NCBI RefSeq assembly: GCF_030272615.1
Contig: NW_026729182.1
Coordinates: 62,001 to 126,000, forward strand
Origin: Cryptomeria japonica
Lineage: Eukaryota; Streptophyta; Pinopsida; Cupressales; Cupressaceae
Direction: 5' to 3'
Length of the DNA: 64,000 bases
Under the pieces are notes generated by a model. The model was not told the DNA's origin, searched no databases, and worked only from the letters and a program-made list of their open reading frames with translations. The translations under genes and the position numbers were made by a program. Of the stretch, positions 45,184 through 56,559 are shown piece by piece (within the stretch, counting starts at the first letter, position 1; each line of letters starts with the position of its first letter).

Positions 45184-45191
45184 TATAAATA
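45184..45191 (+). promoter_or_regulatory. TATA box of the F-box gene
   Basis: TATAAATA lies 86-93 bp upstream of the ATG at 45277, in a setting (GCTATAAATATTTAGGG) that fits a core promoter. It lies outside the part shared with block A. Confidence 0.65.
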
Positions 45192-45248
45192 TTTAGGGTC
45201 CCAGTGATTTCTCAATGCCCTAATCTCTCACACATATTTTTTCACGCG

Positions 45249-45257
45249 TTAGGGTTT
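45249..45257 (+). promoter_or_regulatory. Telo-box-like element in the F-box gene leader
   Basis: TTAGGGTTT, the reverse complement of AAACCCTAA, lies 20 bp before the start codon in the probable 5' untranslated region. Such boxes are common near transcription starts of plant genes active in growing cells; the role here is inference. Confidence 0.45.
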
Positions 45258-45276
45258 GAGCATACTGCGCTTCGCT

Positions 45277-46763
45277 ATGGCTCGCAAAAGAAGTCGATTA
45301 ACCTTAGACGACTTGCCAGATTGCATTCTGCCCCTCATTCTCAGTAAAATTCCTTTCAAACAAGCAGTTCATTGTTCACTTGTCTCAAAAGGATGGAAAT
45401 TTTGCTGGACATTTGCAAAAAATCTAAAATTTCCAGAGGATTTCTTTTCTTCATCGCGTAGCCCTACTGAAATCCAAAATATAATAGATCTTATTTTTGA
45501 GCGTCATTCTGGTCCGCTTGAGGTTTTCGAGCTTAACAATGTTCGATTCTGCTGTTCAAGTGACAAGATTTCTGATTGGATTCATCGCGCTGCTCTTAAA
45601 GGCGTGCAAGAGATTAAGATTGTAGAGAAGGTTTCAGAAATTTATGAAGTTCCGGCAGCCATATTTTTATGTCAAAATCTCAGATCTTTGGCTTTAAAGA
45701 ATTTTCTGCTGACAAATCTACCAGACGGTTTTGGTGGCTTGGCCGACCTGACAACATTGGATCTTTGTAATGTTGATCTGAATGACAAGATCGTTGAGCT
45801 CATGTTGCAATTATGTCCAGGTTTGGAAACCTTAATCCTTAGTAACTGCAATGGACTTGAAAGATTAAAGATATGTTCAAAGAGTTTCATTGCTCTGTCT
45901 ATCTCCTCTAAAATCAAAGCAATAACAGCAAGTTGTCCGCGATTAACAAGCCTTACATTATTGCTTGATAACACCGAGACGAAATTGGATTTGCCAGCAT
46001 GTTTAAGCCTGTGTACAAATGCAGGACTTGAATCATTTACAGCTCTAAGAACTCTTAGAAGAATTACCTTTTTGAACGGCATTTTTTGGCGCGATGTAAA
46101 GATTCTCAAAGAATTTCCAGACTTGGAACATATGTGTGTACACAAGGGTCAATGCTCGGATGTAAGTTCTAATGGATTATTTTATATCAAATTTAGTATA
46201 TCTAATTTTCCAAACAAAAGCGTGAGTGTGACAAACTGACAACCGCTTCCAGTGTAGCATTTCTAGTCAAGGCATTAAGAATACTGTACTATTCTCCATT
46301 TACGACTTTTTTGTACTTTTCGTCTATTATTTGTTAGGGTTATAATACTCCATTTGAATCTTTAATTAGAATTGTATTGTCTTGTATATTTATTTACTAA
46401 TTTTGACTCAATCTCTCAAAAGTATTGATATTCTTTCTTTGATCTGATGGTGCAATGCAGACAGACTTCTTTCGGCTTGATGATGAGGCAATTTTACCGC
46501 TGGAGAATCTAAAGTGGGTTCATTTGAACATAACCTACTTTCATCACCCTGTGCATCTACTTTCCTGTCTTTTTGGAATAGCTCCGGCTTTGAAAACATT
46601 ATTAATTTCCCGAAAGAAAGGATTCAATGGCGTTCGTGCTCAGGAATTTATCAATCTGGCTTGGAATCTTCAGCGACCATCTACAGAAACCAAAGTTTTC
46701 TTATCACGGTGTACTGCAAACGAAAAGATATGCGTCGACTGCGATCTTGTGAATTTCATCTGA
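45277..46763 (+). CDS. F-box/LRR-repeat protein (two exons)
   Basis: Exon 1 45277-46161, intron 46162-46460 (GTAAGT...ATGCAG, 299 bp, phase 0), exon 2 46461-46763, giving 395 residues. F-box proteins bind SKP1 through the F-box and present targets to an SCF ubiquitin ligase. The F-box is at residues about 9-50 (LDDLPDCILPLILSKIPFKQ, then SLVSKGWKFCW). Leucine-rich repeats follow (NLRSLALKNF, LTTLDLCNVDL, LETLILSNCNGLERL, LTSLTLLL). Exon 2 has an FBD-like ending (LENLKWVHLNI, ALKTLLIS). Start chosen at ATG 45277; an upstream TTG in frame is not a plant start. Both exons are open, so it may be functional. It lies in duplicated block B and its target is unknown. Confidence 0.9.
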
Positions 46764-46834
46764 GAGTGAGACGGAATCTTGCGGTGAAGAGGAAGATAGG
46801 GTTTATCTGGGAGATCGACGGAGAGTTTAGTTAG

Positions 46835-48019
46835 GGTTTGTGCTTATTATTTTTGGGGTTAATTTTACAGTTGGAAGGAAATACATTGAAGTATTTTTGT
46901 TTTGATATTACAGTTGGAAGGATGAATGGTGTTATTATACATAAATATTTATTTTGTGGAGAGGATGACTAATTGTAAAGCTATTTCTGGAATGTTTTCT
47001 CTCCAGCATTTATTGGCATAAGATTAATTCCTCCCCTTTTGCATGAGGAGAACTCCATGAGAGGTTAAAAAATAATAATTTACATGAAGTAGATAATTAT
47101 AGTAGATAATTATAGGTTTTTTATTATTTGGGATGTGATGTCTTTTGTTTTCGATCAGTTGATCAGTTGATCATTTGAGTAAAAATATTTATGTTTTTAT
47201 TGCTGTAGTAATTTCTAGTAATTTGTTTGTATTTTTTATTTCTAAAACAAAATCAAACCCTAATTGTAAACCAAATTGAACACTAAATATAATTAAATCC
47301 TAACCCTCATTAGATTAGGGGTTAATGTTTTCATCCTATATAGAAATGATAAACTTCAAGGAATTGAAAGCATAAGTGTAAAACTAAATAACATATAACA
47401 ACTCTTACTAATTTTAAAATAATTTCAATAATTTATTTAATATAAATTATTTGATTTATAAGTTATTAAATAATTAAATAATTAATAAATATTTTATAAT
47501 TTAATTTATTTTCAATTGCCCCTACGGATGTATATAGAAATAAAAATAAAATAAAATAAAGTATAGAAATAATTCTTATGTTAATTTTTGTTTGAAATAA
47601 AATGATGAGAAATTTTTGAAAAAGTACCAATTGAACTTTCAAAATTGCTAAAAATATGTCTTGAAAATATACTAAGCACCTTTCGAGTTTTAAAGCTGAT
47701 ATTGTTGAATAGTAAAAAAAGTTGCGGCGTTATATATTTTTTATATAATAGTAAAAAAATTAATACTCATGAATGGTAAAAAAATCGTGTTATTATATAT
47801 TTTAAACATAATAGTAAAAAAATAATATAAATTAATGATATAGAGATCCTTCTCTTATTTCTCAAGACCTTTTTTCCCCTTCTTTCTTTATTAGGGTTGG
47901 TTTGTAAAAATTAATATTCTATGTATTATTAATTTTCTTAAATATTATAGGGCAAATTTTAAAGATGTGGAGAAATATTAATTTTGAGTGTCTATTAATC
48001 TTTTGCATCAAAAAATAAT
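46835..48019. other. Downstream region of the F-box gene, no gene
   Basis: AT-rich sequence. 47255-47330 resembles 12295-12370 of block A ('aaaccctaattgtaaacca...gattagg'), marking the resumption of homology after the gene. A repeated 'atagtaaaaaaa(t)...gttatatattttttatataata' phrase is at 47710-47830. Nothing coding seen. Confidence 0.5.
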
Positions 48020-49215
48020 ATTAATAAATCCAAACAGGTCCTAAAAAATAAAATTAAAAATAAGAAGAAGAGAACAACAATTAAGAGAAATAAGAAAGGA
48101 TCAAAGGACAAAAAAACAAAGACTATAAATGAGAACAAAATGAAAAGACAATTAAAAAGGCTCAAAATAAATACTAAATGTTGAAAAACTAGAAATGAAT
48201 GAGGAAAAAATTATCCAAGACATAAGAAAATATATGAAAAATAGAGATGGGAAAGATAAAATAAAACACTAAGGTTAAAAATCCAAACACACTAAAAAAT
48301 AGAATGAAATGAAATAACTGAAGAGTAAATAATCAATTGAAACAAAAAGATAGATAAAATATGACACAAGAAATAAATATAAAAATTAGCATTAGAATTA
48401 AAATAACAAAAAAAAGTAAAATAGATGGGAAAAAGAAAAAATTAACTAAAAAGTGGAAAGTGCTAGAGTTTGTGTATATCTATGTGTGAGAATACCTATA
48501 TGTGTGTACAAATATAAAAAAAGATACTGGGACAATAAGCCTATGATTAAGAAGATAAAATTTTGAAAGAGAAGTGTCAGTGTATGCCCAAAAATAAGAA
48601 AAACTAAAAAAAATGAAAGATAGAAACAAAAAAACCAAAAAGGAAGATATTACAAAAAATGAATAAGAAGAGGTTTTTGAGAATGGGAAAGAGAGTGGCT
48701 AAAAAACATAAACAAAATGAGAAAGTGAAAGTGCAAGTGTATGTGTAAGATTAGGCGAAGGAAAAAAGAGAAAGAGGAAGAAGGGAAAGATGGGAAAGGA
48801 TAATTAGGAAAATCTAAAAGAAAGAGGGGCACAAAAAGATTAGGGTGAAGCAAGCCAAGGCTAGGGAGAGAGACAAAGAAGACTAAAAAATAAAATAAAA
48901 AAATATAAAGATATAAAAGGGGCCTAGGAGGAGGCTCAATGTTTAAGATTGGTGTGTGTTTTGGTTTTTAACCTTACTGTTTTATTTTATCTTTCTTATC
49001 TCTATTTTTATATTATTATTTTTTTTTATCTTGGGTAAATTTTTTTTTTCCTCATTCATTTCTAGTTTTTCAACTTTTAGTATTTATTTTTATCCTTTTT
49101 AATTGTCTTTTCAAATTTTTATCATTTCTACTCTGTGTTCTTGTCCTTTGTTCATTTCTTGTTTCTATTAATTGTTGTTCTATTTTTTAGGAATTTTTTG
49201 ATATATTAATATTAT
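48020..49215. mobile_element. Foldback-like element with inverted repeats of about 260 bp
   Basis: Left arm about 48020-48292, right arm about 48952-49215, imperfect reverse complements. Matching phrases include GAACAACAATTAAGAG with its partner near 49180, AAAAACTAGAAATGAATGAG with its partner near 49060, and GATAAAATAAAACACTAAGG with its partner near 48980. The 660-bp centre is A-rich with no protein. It is absent from block A, so it inserted into block B after the duplication. Superfamily unknown; ends blurred by AT-rich flanks. Confidence 0.72.
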
Positions 49216-49799
49216 TATTTTTCCTCTTGAATCTTGTGCATCTTTCTCTCATTCCTTCCAAATCTTTTTATAAAGCCCTAGTCCACAAATCTTCCTCTAT
49301 TTCTATGGATCCAAACAAAATTTAATCAAAAGCAGCATCATCATTAAATCATTGAAAGATTTAAATTTTTAGTGATATATGAAGCTTTAGTCTACTCATA
49401 TCTATAGGAATTTGGGCATGGGTGAGTAAAAAATACACATCATACAAATGCTTTCTATTTTTTTCAAATATTTTAATAAAAGGTTAAATTTTTTTTTTAT
49501 CTTTTTATCTACCAAAAAAAGTTTAAATTGTCAATAATATATGAAGCTTTAGTCTGACTTCATCTACACTCATCTTTAGGAAGAAACTTATAAAAAAATT
49601 ATATAAAATTAAGAAATGAAAAAAATAAAATTGTATTTTTATAATGGGATAAAATGACAAGTTTGAAATATTCATAATAAAAAAATATTAAATATAATTG
49701 TAGATATGAGACATAAAGATTTTAGTCAATGTATTCTTAAATCATGAAAAAAAAAATTCTACATAAAAAAGAGAGAGACCTGAAGACTATAGCCCCAAG

Positions 49800-50070
49800 G
49801 TATTCATTACATATATTATTTTTTTTAATAGAAAGATCAAACACCCCAACAATCTCATGTGACTATAGCCCCAAAGTATTCATTAAGATTCTTAAAATTG
49901 TAATGTATTTATAATATAAAAAATAACGATGTTTGATACATTCTAAAAACTAAATAGCTATTTTGTGTCCAAAGACATATTGCAAAACAACAACGGTTAA
50001 TGCATAAATGAAAGTTGATTCCCACACAACAGGGGTAAATGAAAATGAGTTGGCAACATATGAAATAAAA
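49800..50070 (+). repeat. Duplicated block C: partial third copy of the F-box upstream region
   Basis: Contains, in order, 'atcaaacaccccaaca', 'ttcttaaa...ttataata', 'cattctaaaaactaaat' and 'gaaagttgattcccacacaa...gagttggcaa'. These are the same phrases as 44705-45105 and 11790-12170, more diverged. What follows is not F-box sequence. Confidence 0.75.
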
Positions 50071-50435
50071 AAGAATAACAAACAAAAAGAATAAATTGCA
50101 AAAAGAAATCACAATTCGGAATAAAAAATTACATAGAGGCTGTATATATAATAATAATTGCAGTTCTAAATATATTCCTAGCATTGCATGGAAAGCTACT
50201 TTGGCTCTCAAACTAAAAAAAACAAACTACTCCCTAAATTAAGAATACAATAAGTGCATGCACAACATTCTTTATTTACTAAAAACAAACCCATGCAAAA
50301 AAAAACTAAAAATAGTCCTAAGGATTAATGCATGCTGGAGTACATGCTTTATTTGCATGAATAAACAAAAACTGATTTAAACTAAAAATAGCTTATGCAT
50401 GGTTATGAATGGATAGATTCATGTCCAAACTTAAG
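50071..50435. other. AT-rich spacer
   Basis: No gene seen. It contains a weak repeat of 'gcatg' phrases ('taatgcatgctggagtacatgc', 'tgcatggttatg') next to the end of the copia remnant, probably part of that element's 3' region. Confidence 0.4.
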
Positions 50436-51906
50436 CTACATGGAGTTGCATGTTAGAGAAGCATCAGTATCAACATACTCCCCCTTGATGCTGAGCGGGC
50501 TCACAATCTTATCTCGTAGTGCTATAAACTGAGCTTTCACAACTGCTTTGGTGAATATATCTGCTAGCTGATCCTGGGTGTTGATGTGCTTCAATTCAAC
50601 ATCCTTCTTCTGCACCAAATCTCATATGAAGTGATATTTCAAATCAAAATGCTTTGTTCTGTTGTGATGAACCAGATTCTTAGCTAACTTGATGGCACTC
50701 ACATTGTCACAATAAATTACTGCAGGTTTAATTTGTTTTTCTCCAATTTATTCCAAAACTTTTCTGAGCCAAAGAGCTTGTGTATCTGTTGAGGTAATTG
50801 CAACATACTCTGCTTCTGTAGATGAGAGGGCAACAATACTTTGCTTTTTCGAGCTCTACGTAATCAAACCAGAACCAAAAGAAAAATAATTTCCAGATGT
50901 AGATTTACGATCATCCATACTACCTCCCCAATCTGAATCACTAAAGCCTATAAGATTGAACTTTTCAGAAGAGTATTAATGAATACCAATACTTAAATTC
51001 CCTTTCACATACCTCAAAATCCTCTTGGCTTCCTTCATATGTATTTCAGATGGATTTGTCATATACCTTGAAACAAGTGAAACTGAATAGGCAATATCAG
51101 GCCTCCTGTGGATTAGAAACATCAAGCTCCCCACAATACTTCTTTAAGTTGTCTCATCAACTAAATCGACACCATCATTTTGAGATAACAAAACTCCATG
51201 AGCACTTGGAGTGGAGGCAGGGTTACAATCAGTCATATTAAATTTCTTTAGCATATCTTGTGCATACTTTGTTTGATAAACGAAAATCTCATCCTTACTT
51301 TGATAAACCTCCATTCCTAGAAAATATTTCATCAGATCAAGATCTTTCATCTCAAATTCTTTCATCATAGAAGCTTTGAATTCATCTTTCATCTTAGAAC
51401 TACTACCCATATACAAAATATCATCAACATACAAACTTATGATGAGAATATCAATACCTTCTTGTTTGTACTAAAGGGTAGGATCACTCTTACTTCTTTG
51501 GAATCCATTCACCTGAAAGTATCCATCAATCCTGGCATACCATGCTCTTGGTGCTTGCTTGAGGCCATACAAAGTCTTCTTCAACCTGTAAACAAGATGC
51601 TCTTTTCCTTCCACTTCAAAACCTTGTGGCTGCTCCACATATACTTCCTCTTCTAAGTACCCATTCAAGAAGGCACTTTTCACATCCATATGATGTATGC
51701 TCCACTTCTTCTGAGCTGCTGATTAAATCAACATTATTATGGTCTGTTGTCTTGCTACTGGTGCAAATGTCTCTTCATAGTCAATTCCATACTTCTGTGT
51801 GAAGCCTTTAGCAACTAATCTTGCCTTGTATCTTTCAACACTCCCATCACTATTAAACTTGGTCTTGTAGACCCATTTGGTGCCAATACTTTTTTTTGTC
51901 ATGTGG
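50436..51906 (-). pseudogene. Ty1-copia reverse transcriptase and RNase H remnant
   Basis: 5'-truncated pol. From the right: [20 protein letters not shown] and [59 protein letters not shown] (catalytic); FLGMEVYQ; RPDIAY; and in RNase H ALSSTEAEYVA, LVHHNRTKHFDLKYHF and QDQLADIFTKA. Stops occur near 51160, 51470 and 51725 among others. No LTR, integrase or gag accompanies it in place. It is a different copia lineage from TE-2/TE-3, so probably an independent fragment. Confidence 0.88.
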
Positions 51907-53055
51907 AAGTTCTGTTAACTCCCAAGTGTCATTCCTATGAATGGATTAATTAATCAATTGGCAGCTAAAGAGTACTGTTGCACTTGTGCTCCCTATATTC
52001 AATTTAGGATCAATTAATCAATGTGAAGGCCTAATTAAAACCACAATTAACATGGCAGCCATTAATTCACATAAGGATTTATTTGTGTAATCAGTAAAGA
52101 ACATGTCATTCATCAACTCATGCGAATTGGCTCATCATTGGCTTTTAAATTCATCTTCAAGCCAGTGATCAAACACAACTTATTTCATTTATTTTATCTT
52201 TTGTGATCATAGACACTCCCATTTGACTTGTAAGTTCTTTTAGGTAGTTTGCATTTCTAGAAGCATCAAGTCAGAGATTGAAACAAGTTATGGGTTCAAG
52301 ATAACAATTAAGGGTTCAACCATCTAACCAAATATTCAACAATATTATGATTATGTAATAACAAATCTAAAACAAACAAGCAATAAAATAACAAACTAAA
52401 TACACAAGGAATACACTGGCATAGAATTCTCCACTTATGGAATCCCCTACTAAATTCCTAAAAGACTAGGGACCTTCATGGCCTACCACTCCTGATTGAT
52501 AATATTCAACTGCCCTAGAAAAGATAGCCCCCTATTAGTTGAAATCTCCTTGGAGAGAGTGGCATAGGGGAAGTAGTTCATTTCCTTTTTTAGTAGACTT
52601 TTCTAGAGAACCAACAAAAGCCACATTAGAGCACTTACACTTGGCATGTTTCCTTTCCATCTCTTGCAAAACTTGCATCGAGACCATCGATTTGTTGATC
52701 ATCTCCTTGCTAAATGTAATGATATCTTACATAATTTTCATCGTTTTCTTTGCTTGTCCTAGAGATCAATGGTGGTCTTCTCCATGTTATTCCTTTCCTC
52801 CTCTAAGTGCATTGGATTTTAAAGCAATCACCTCATCCTCTAAGGGAGCCCAATTGCCGCTAATGAAATCAGTCTAGCACATGAATTGCTTGTTATTTTT
52901 TGTTTAGGATAAGTTGGTTTTGAAGGAATTATAAACCTTTAAAACAGATAGAAAATCTCAAATCCTACAAAGTGATTCCTAGATGTGACAAACACGAAAC
53001 AATAGTAGCCAAGCTGCCAGGCAAGATCAAACATAAATGCAACCAAGTTACTAGG
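51907..53055. other. Region with a possible coiled-coil coding remnant (minus strand, 52500-52880)
   Basis: Most of the interval shows no gene. On the minus strand 52880-52530 reads in pieces as helical text (DEVIALKSN, INKSMVSMQVLQEMERKHAK) with several stops. This could be the tail of a retroelement accessory protein, but is too short to assign. Confidence 0.35.
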
Positions 53056-54020
53056 TGTCACGACTCGATTTAGATGATTAAGTTTTAGACTTAGTTGATA
53101 AGTTAGGCATTGATATTACTTGACAATATGGGTTTTGATGTTATTATTTTGACATTATGATGCTTGGTGATATTATTATGCTTGATGACATTTTGTTAAT
53201 GTGATGATTAATTATTATGCCAGTTGATGATAATTATTTGATGATGTTAATAATTGTTTTTTATATGTAATCTGACGACTTTGTTAAGCGCTAGATGGAT
53301 GCAAGGAGGACCATCAAAGACAGACATATGATCGAGGAGGGGTCTCCTAGCTCGTTGACAGTAACCCAAGGAATATGGCCTATGCATTCACACACACACA
53401 TGTAATAATTAAGCAAATTAATTTCGATTTGGGAAATTGATAATGAATAACATTAAGATATAATTGAAGCATAAGATATTAAATTTAAATTAAAAATGTT
53501 AAATAAGAGATTAAAATTAAATGAATTTAAAATATTAATTCATATTAATGACTTATTTGAATTCAAGCATGTTTTAAATCTAACACTTGAGTTCAAATTT
53601 TGATGGAGAGTTAAACTCTCAATAACTTCTTGTCAACTTTCTAGTTGTTTTCCATAACTGGCTAATCAATCTAGTCCAACTCTTGATCAACTTTCTTAAC
53701 TGACTAATCTAATTGAGTTTACTTCACTTCTAACTCTCCAATCACCCTAATTTTTTTGCATTCAAGATCCACTTTTCCTGGATGAAAACCTCAGCTAAAT
53801 TATTTATAAATACTGAGCCAGTTATCATATGAAAGACGTCACCCTAATTTTTCTGCATTCAAGATCCACTTTTCCTGGATGAAAAACTCAGCTAAATTAT
53901 TTATAAATACCGAGCCAATTGTCATATGAAAGACGTCGAAGTTTTAGGCATCACATTTTTTTTTTGTGCTGAGTTGATTTTCTTAGGGGGCTGGGGGGGT
54001 TGAATTGATTGTCAAAGGAT
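53056..54020 (+). repeat. LTR-like sequence starting TGTCACGACTCG, with doubled promoter segment
   Basis: Starts in the way many plant gypsy LTRs do (TGTCACGACTCGATTTAG). It has AT-palindromes at 53440-53560 and two successive TATA boxes in a 97-bp tandem duplication (53742-53935). The 3' end and any internal region are not clear, so a solo or truncated LTR is likely. Confidence 0.5.
53742..53935 (+). repeat. 97-bp tandem duplication containing a TATA box
   Basis: Units 53742-53838 and 53839-53935, both starting TCACCCTAATTTTT. Each contains ATTTATAAATAC and a GACGTC at its end. About five differences by eye. Confidence 0.9.
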
Positions 54021-54182
54021 AAGGTACTATTGTTTTACCATCACTTCCTCTCCTTTCCATGTGCTGCAGAGGGTACCGATTGGTAGAAAGAGCAACAAGG
54101 AAGATCAATTTGCTGTTGAGGAGGAACCACACCTCCCCCTTCTCACTTTCCTTTCCTACAAATTTCCAATGCCTAATGTTCT

Positions 54183-54991
54183 TGTATATGGTGAAAATGG
54201 ATAAAATAATATTGAAAGACTAAATGAATTCAACCACAAAACTCTAGCCTAACAACAACAAAGATCCACCATAACATATGAAGATTACCTAAGACAATGC
54301 AAATCAAATGAAATCACAAAGATTATACCATCACATGTCCAATAGGGTTTGGATCTCCATTCTTCCTATCTCCATTGATCTTGCTTGATATATTTGCTCT
54401 CAGATTTTATATGTGAACAAGAGCTCAACAAAGAACGGAAATGTGGTTGCAAGTAGGCTTGATCGCATATAAAAGTTTAAAAGCGTAGTCGGGTAGTCAA
54501 TTGATTAGGATGCATAGATTGATTAGAATGATTGATTAGGGTTGATAATGAAGGAAACATCTCCTTATATAGAAGACAATATAAGAAATAGAGGGATAAG
54601 ATTGAGAGGTGTAAAAGATAAATGGTCGGCTATGATTAGAGGGTAGGTAGAGGAAATAATAAAATAATGAGGGTAGGTAGTGTATGAATTAAGAGATGAA
54701 TGACATGTGTCATAGGTAGAAAAGGTTAATGAATTAATTAAATAAATAAAGATTTATTTAATTAATAGTAGAAGTGGGATCAATTTAATAAATAAGATAT
54801 TTATTTAATTTAGGAAAAGGATAATTTAAATAAATAAAGGTATTTATTTAAATGAGAAATAAGGCTAGAAGAGGATAAATGAATTAATTAAACAAATAAA
54901 GATTTATTTAATTAATAGAAGAATTAGGCTAAAGTAATTAAATAAATAAAGATATTTATTTAATTAGTCATGACAATTTTAGGTGTCTACA
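54183..54991 (+). repeat. LTR-Y family, copy 1
   Basis: TGTATATGGTGAAAATGG to TTTTAGGTGTCTACA (809 bp). It shares its order of phrases with copy 2 at 61554-62493 ('tgcttgatat...ctca(g/a)a', 'cttatatagaagaca', 'aattaaataaataaagat'). TATATAG near 54575 is a likely core promoter. Flanks GTTCT and CTTCT are near-identical, compatible with a solo LTR and a mutated target duplication. Confidence 0.7.
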
Positions 54992-55329
54992 CTTCTAACA
55001 CCCTCATCTCCTCTCACATTGGCTGCAAGGTGATCTGGTAAATTTTGTTCTTATTCTTTTTTTGCAGACTCAACATATTGATTTGCTTGGTTTTGGTTAT
55101 ATTGTTGGCTTAGTCTTGGATTGTTAATTGCTTTGGTTTTACAAGATTCGATTTGGATAAACCAAATCAATCCCATGAACAAAGGGAATATCGCCACCTC
55201 CCATACTTTATTTTCTTGCCAGTCTTATCGCCCCACACTCTTCTTTGTTCTCCTTCTGACTCAGATCGATTCTCTTTTGAAAAATGTGATTGCCATTTCA
55301 TTAACTCTTGTAGATTTCTCTGAAAACGT

Positions 55330-55384
<55 letters not shown>

Positions 55385-55923
55385 ATTTTTGATTACTAAT
55401 GCTTTTTTTTCGTGTTCTACCTCTTATTCGAGTTTTAGCATGAATTGATTTCCAAGAGGGCTTTGGGTATCACTTTTCTCCATTTCTCCCTTCTGCGTAT
55501 TCATTGGTGCTCAGATTTGGATTTATATGTTTGATAAGACCAAATCAACTCCTATGAAGCTATTTGCTCCTTTCAAATTCGATGGAGGGGACTTGTTCAA
55601 GTCCACAATTAAAGAAAGATTAGCCATATAGGGCAAATAATTATAGGCTAGGGTTAGGCTCAAATTATAGTAATAAAGTCTTAGAATCAAACCTTGATTA
55701 AGGGGCTAACCATTAGGTTTTGATTGAGTTGCCACAATTGACCGAGGCAGAGAAGAGTGAATACAAAAAGCGAAATTTATCTTTATACCATGTCTAAAAT
55801 GATTTAACATAGGGAAGAGTTGAGACTGAAATATTTTAAATATGTGCTCAAGAGTCATATAACTCATCAGAACCTCTAAAACATCCTTCCACTCCCTTGG
55901 AAGATCCTCCTTGTTGAACCATT
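54992..55923. other. Sequence with a TA microsatellite, no gene
   Basis: 55331-55381 is about 25 TA repeats. The short frames crossing it exist only because of the repeat. The remainder shows no convincing gene. Confidence 0.6.
55331..55381. repeat. (TA)n microsatellite
   Basis: About 50 uninterrupted alternating T and A bases. Confidence 0.95.
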
Positions 55924-56257
55924 CTACAAATGATTTATTTTTTCACCTTTCATCAGGGATTTCTTGAAGTTGTCATTGTAATTTCCTTTGGGTTTCAAAG
56001 GAAAAGTAGCCAATTCTATTGGGATACCAGTGGCTACATAGATAAGCTCAACAAAAAAATTAAAAGAAATCTCTATGAAATCAACCCACCCTAAACTTTC
56101 TAGGAACAAACAAATCAACCAAAAGGGAAGGGTCATGGCCTACCATTGCCTCTATATAGAAGGAAAAATCCCCCCTTTCAAATGTCAACCATAAAGTGGT
56201 ATCATTTTTCAAGGACACACAATTGTTAGGATCCACTTGAATCAAATCACCACCCAT
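55924..56257 (-). pseudogene. LINE-2 third ORF: accessory domain remnant
   Basis: It begins MGGDLIQVDP at 56257 and aligns without gaps to LINE-1's MGGNKKRFEP for at least 45 residues. C at 13, K at 17, W at 23, G at 29, E at 36 and GHDPS at 40-44 all fall in register. A frameshift between 56081 and 56136 is followed by LIYVATGIPIE, the counterpart of VIAEATG. After about 55924 the frame dissolves into stops, so linker and coiled coil are not recognisable. Confidence 0.65.
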
Positions 56258-56559
56258 GGTAGGCCTAAGCATAATAGTGGAAGTGACTTTACTCAAAACA
56301 ATCAAATTAGGAAAGTTGGAGACAAAAAGCACAAAAAGTCAGACTTTAATGATTTTTAAATAGGTGATCCCGTTTGAAAGAGAAAAGGACTTTCCCCACT
56401 TAGGATAATGATGATAGTGGAAAAAGAAAACAAAATAAACCATTACAAATATGACATCCCATATATCAAGTGTCCATACTAGATTTTTGATCATTTAGAA
56501 TCATTGTACCCATATCATCTAGGAGGTCGTGCATAGAGGTCCACACCTTCAATCTTTTT

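Larger units (their letters stand above)
44360..49740 (+). repeat. Duplicated block B, carrying the F-box gene
   Basis: Matches block A at its left (44360-45112), middle (49218-49355) and right (49360-49740) parts in the same order and orientation. It includes an LTR fragment at its left end and the F-box gene between 45113 and about 46900. The foldback element at 48020-49215 is present only here. Confidence 0.85.

Noticed and set aside
45672..46145. 157-codon minus-strand frame inside the F-box gene
   Set aside because: Antisense shadow of exon 1; the plus-strand frame has F-box and LRR motifs and good splice sites.
46514..46834. Separate 106-codon protein downstream of the F-box exon 1
   Set aside because: It overlaps exon 2 in another frame. 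The exon 2 frame continues exon 1 in phase through canonical splice sites.
55121..55399. Open frame across the TA microsatellite
   Set aside because: Half of it is an Ile-Tyr repeat created by the microsatellite; there is no other support.
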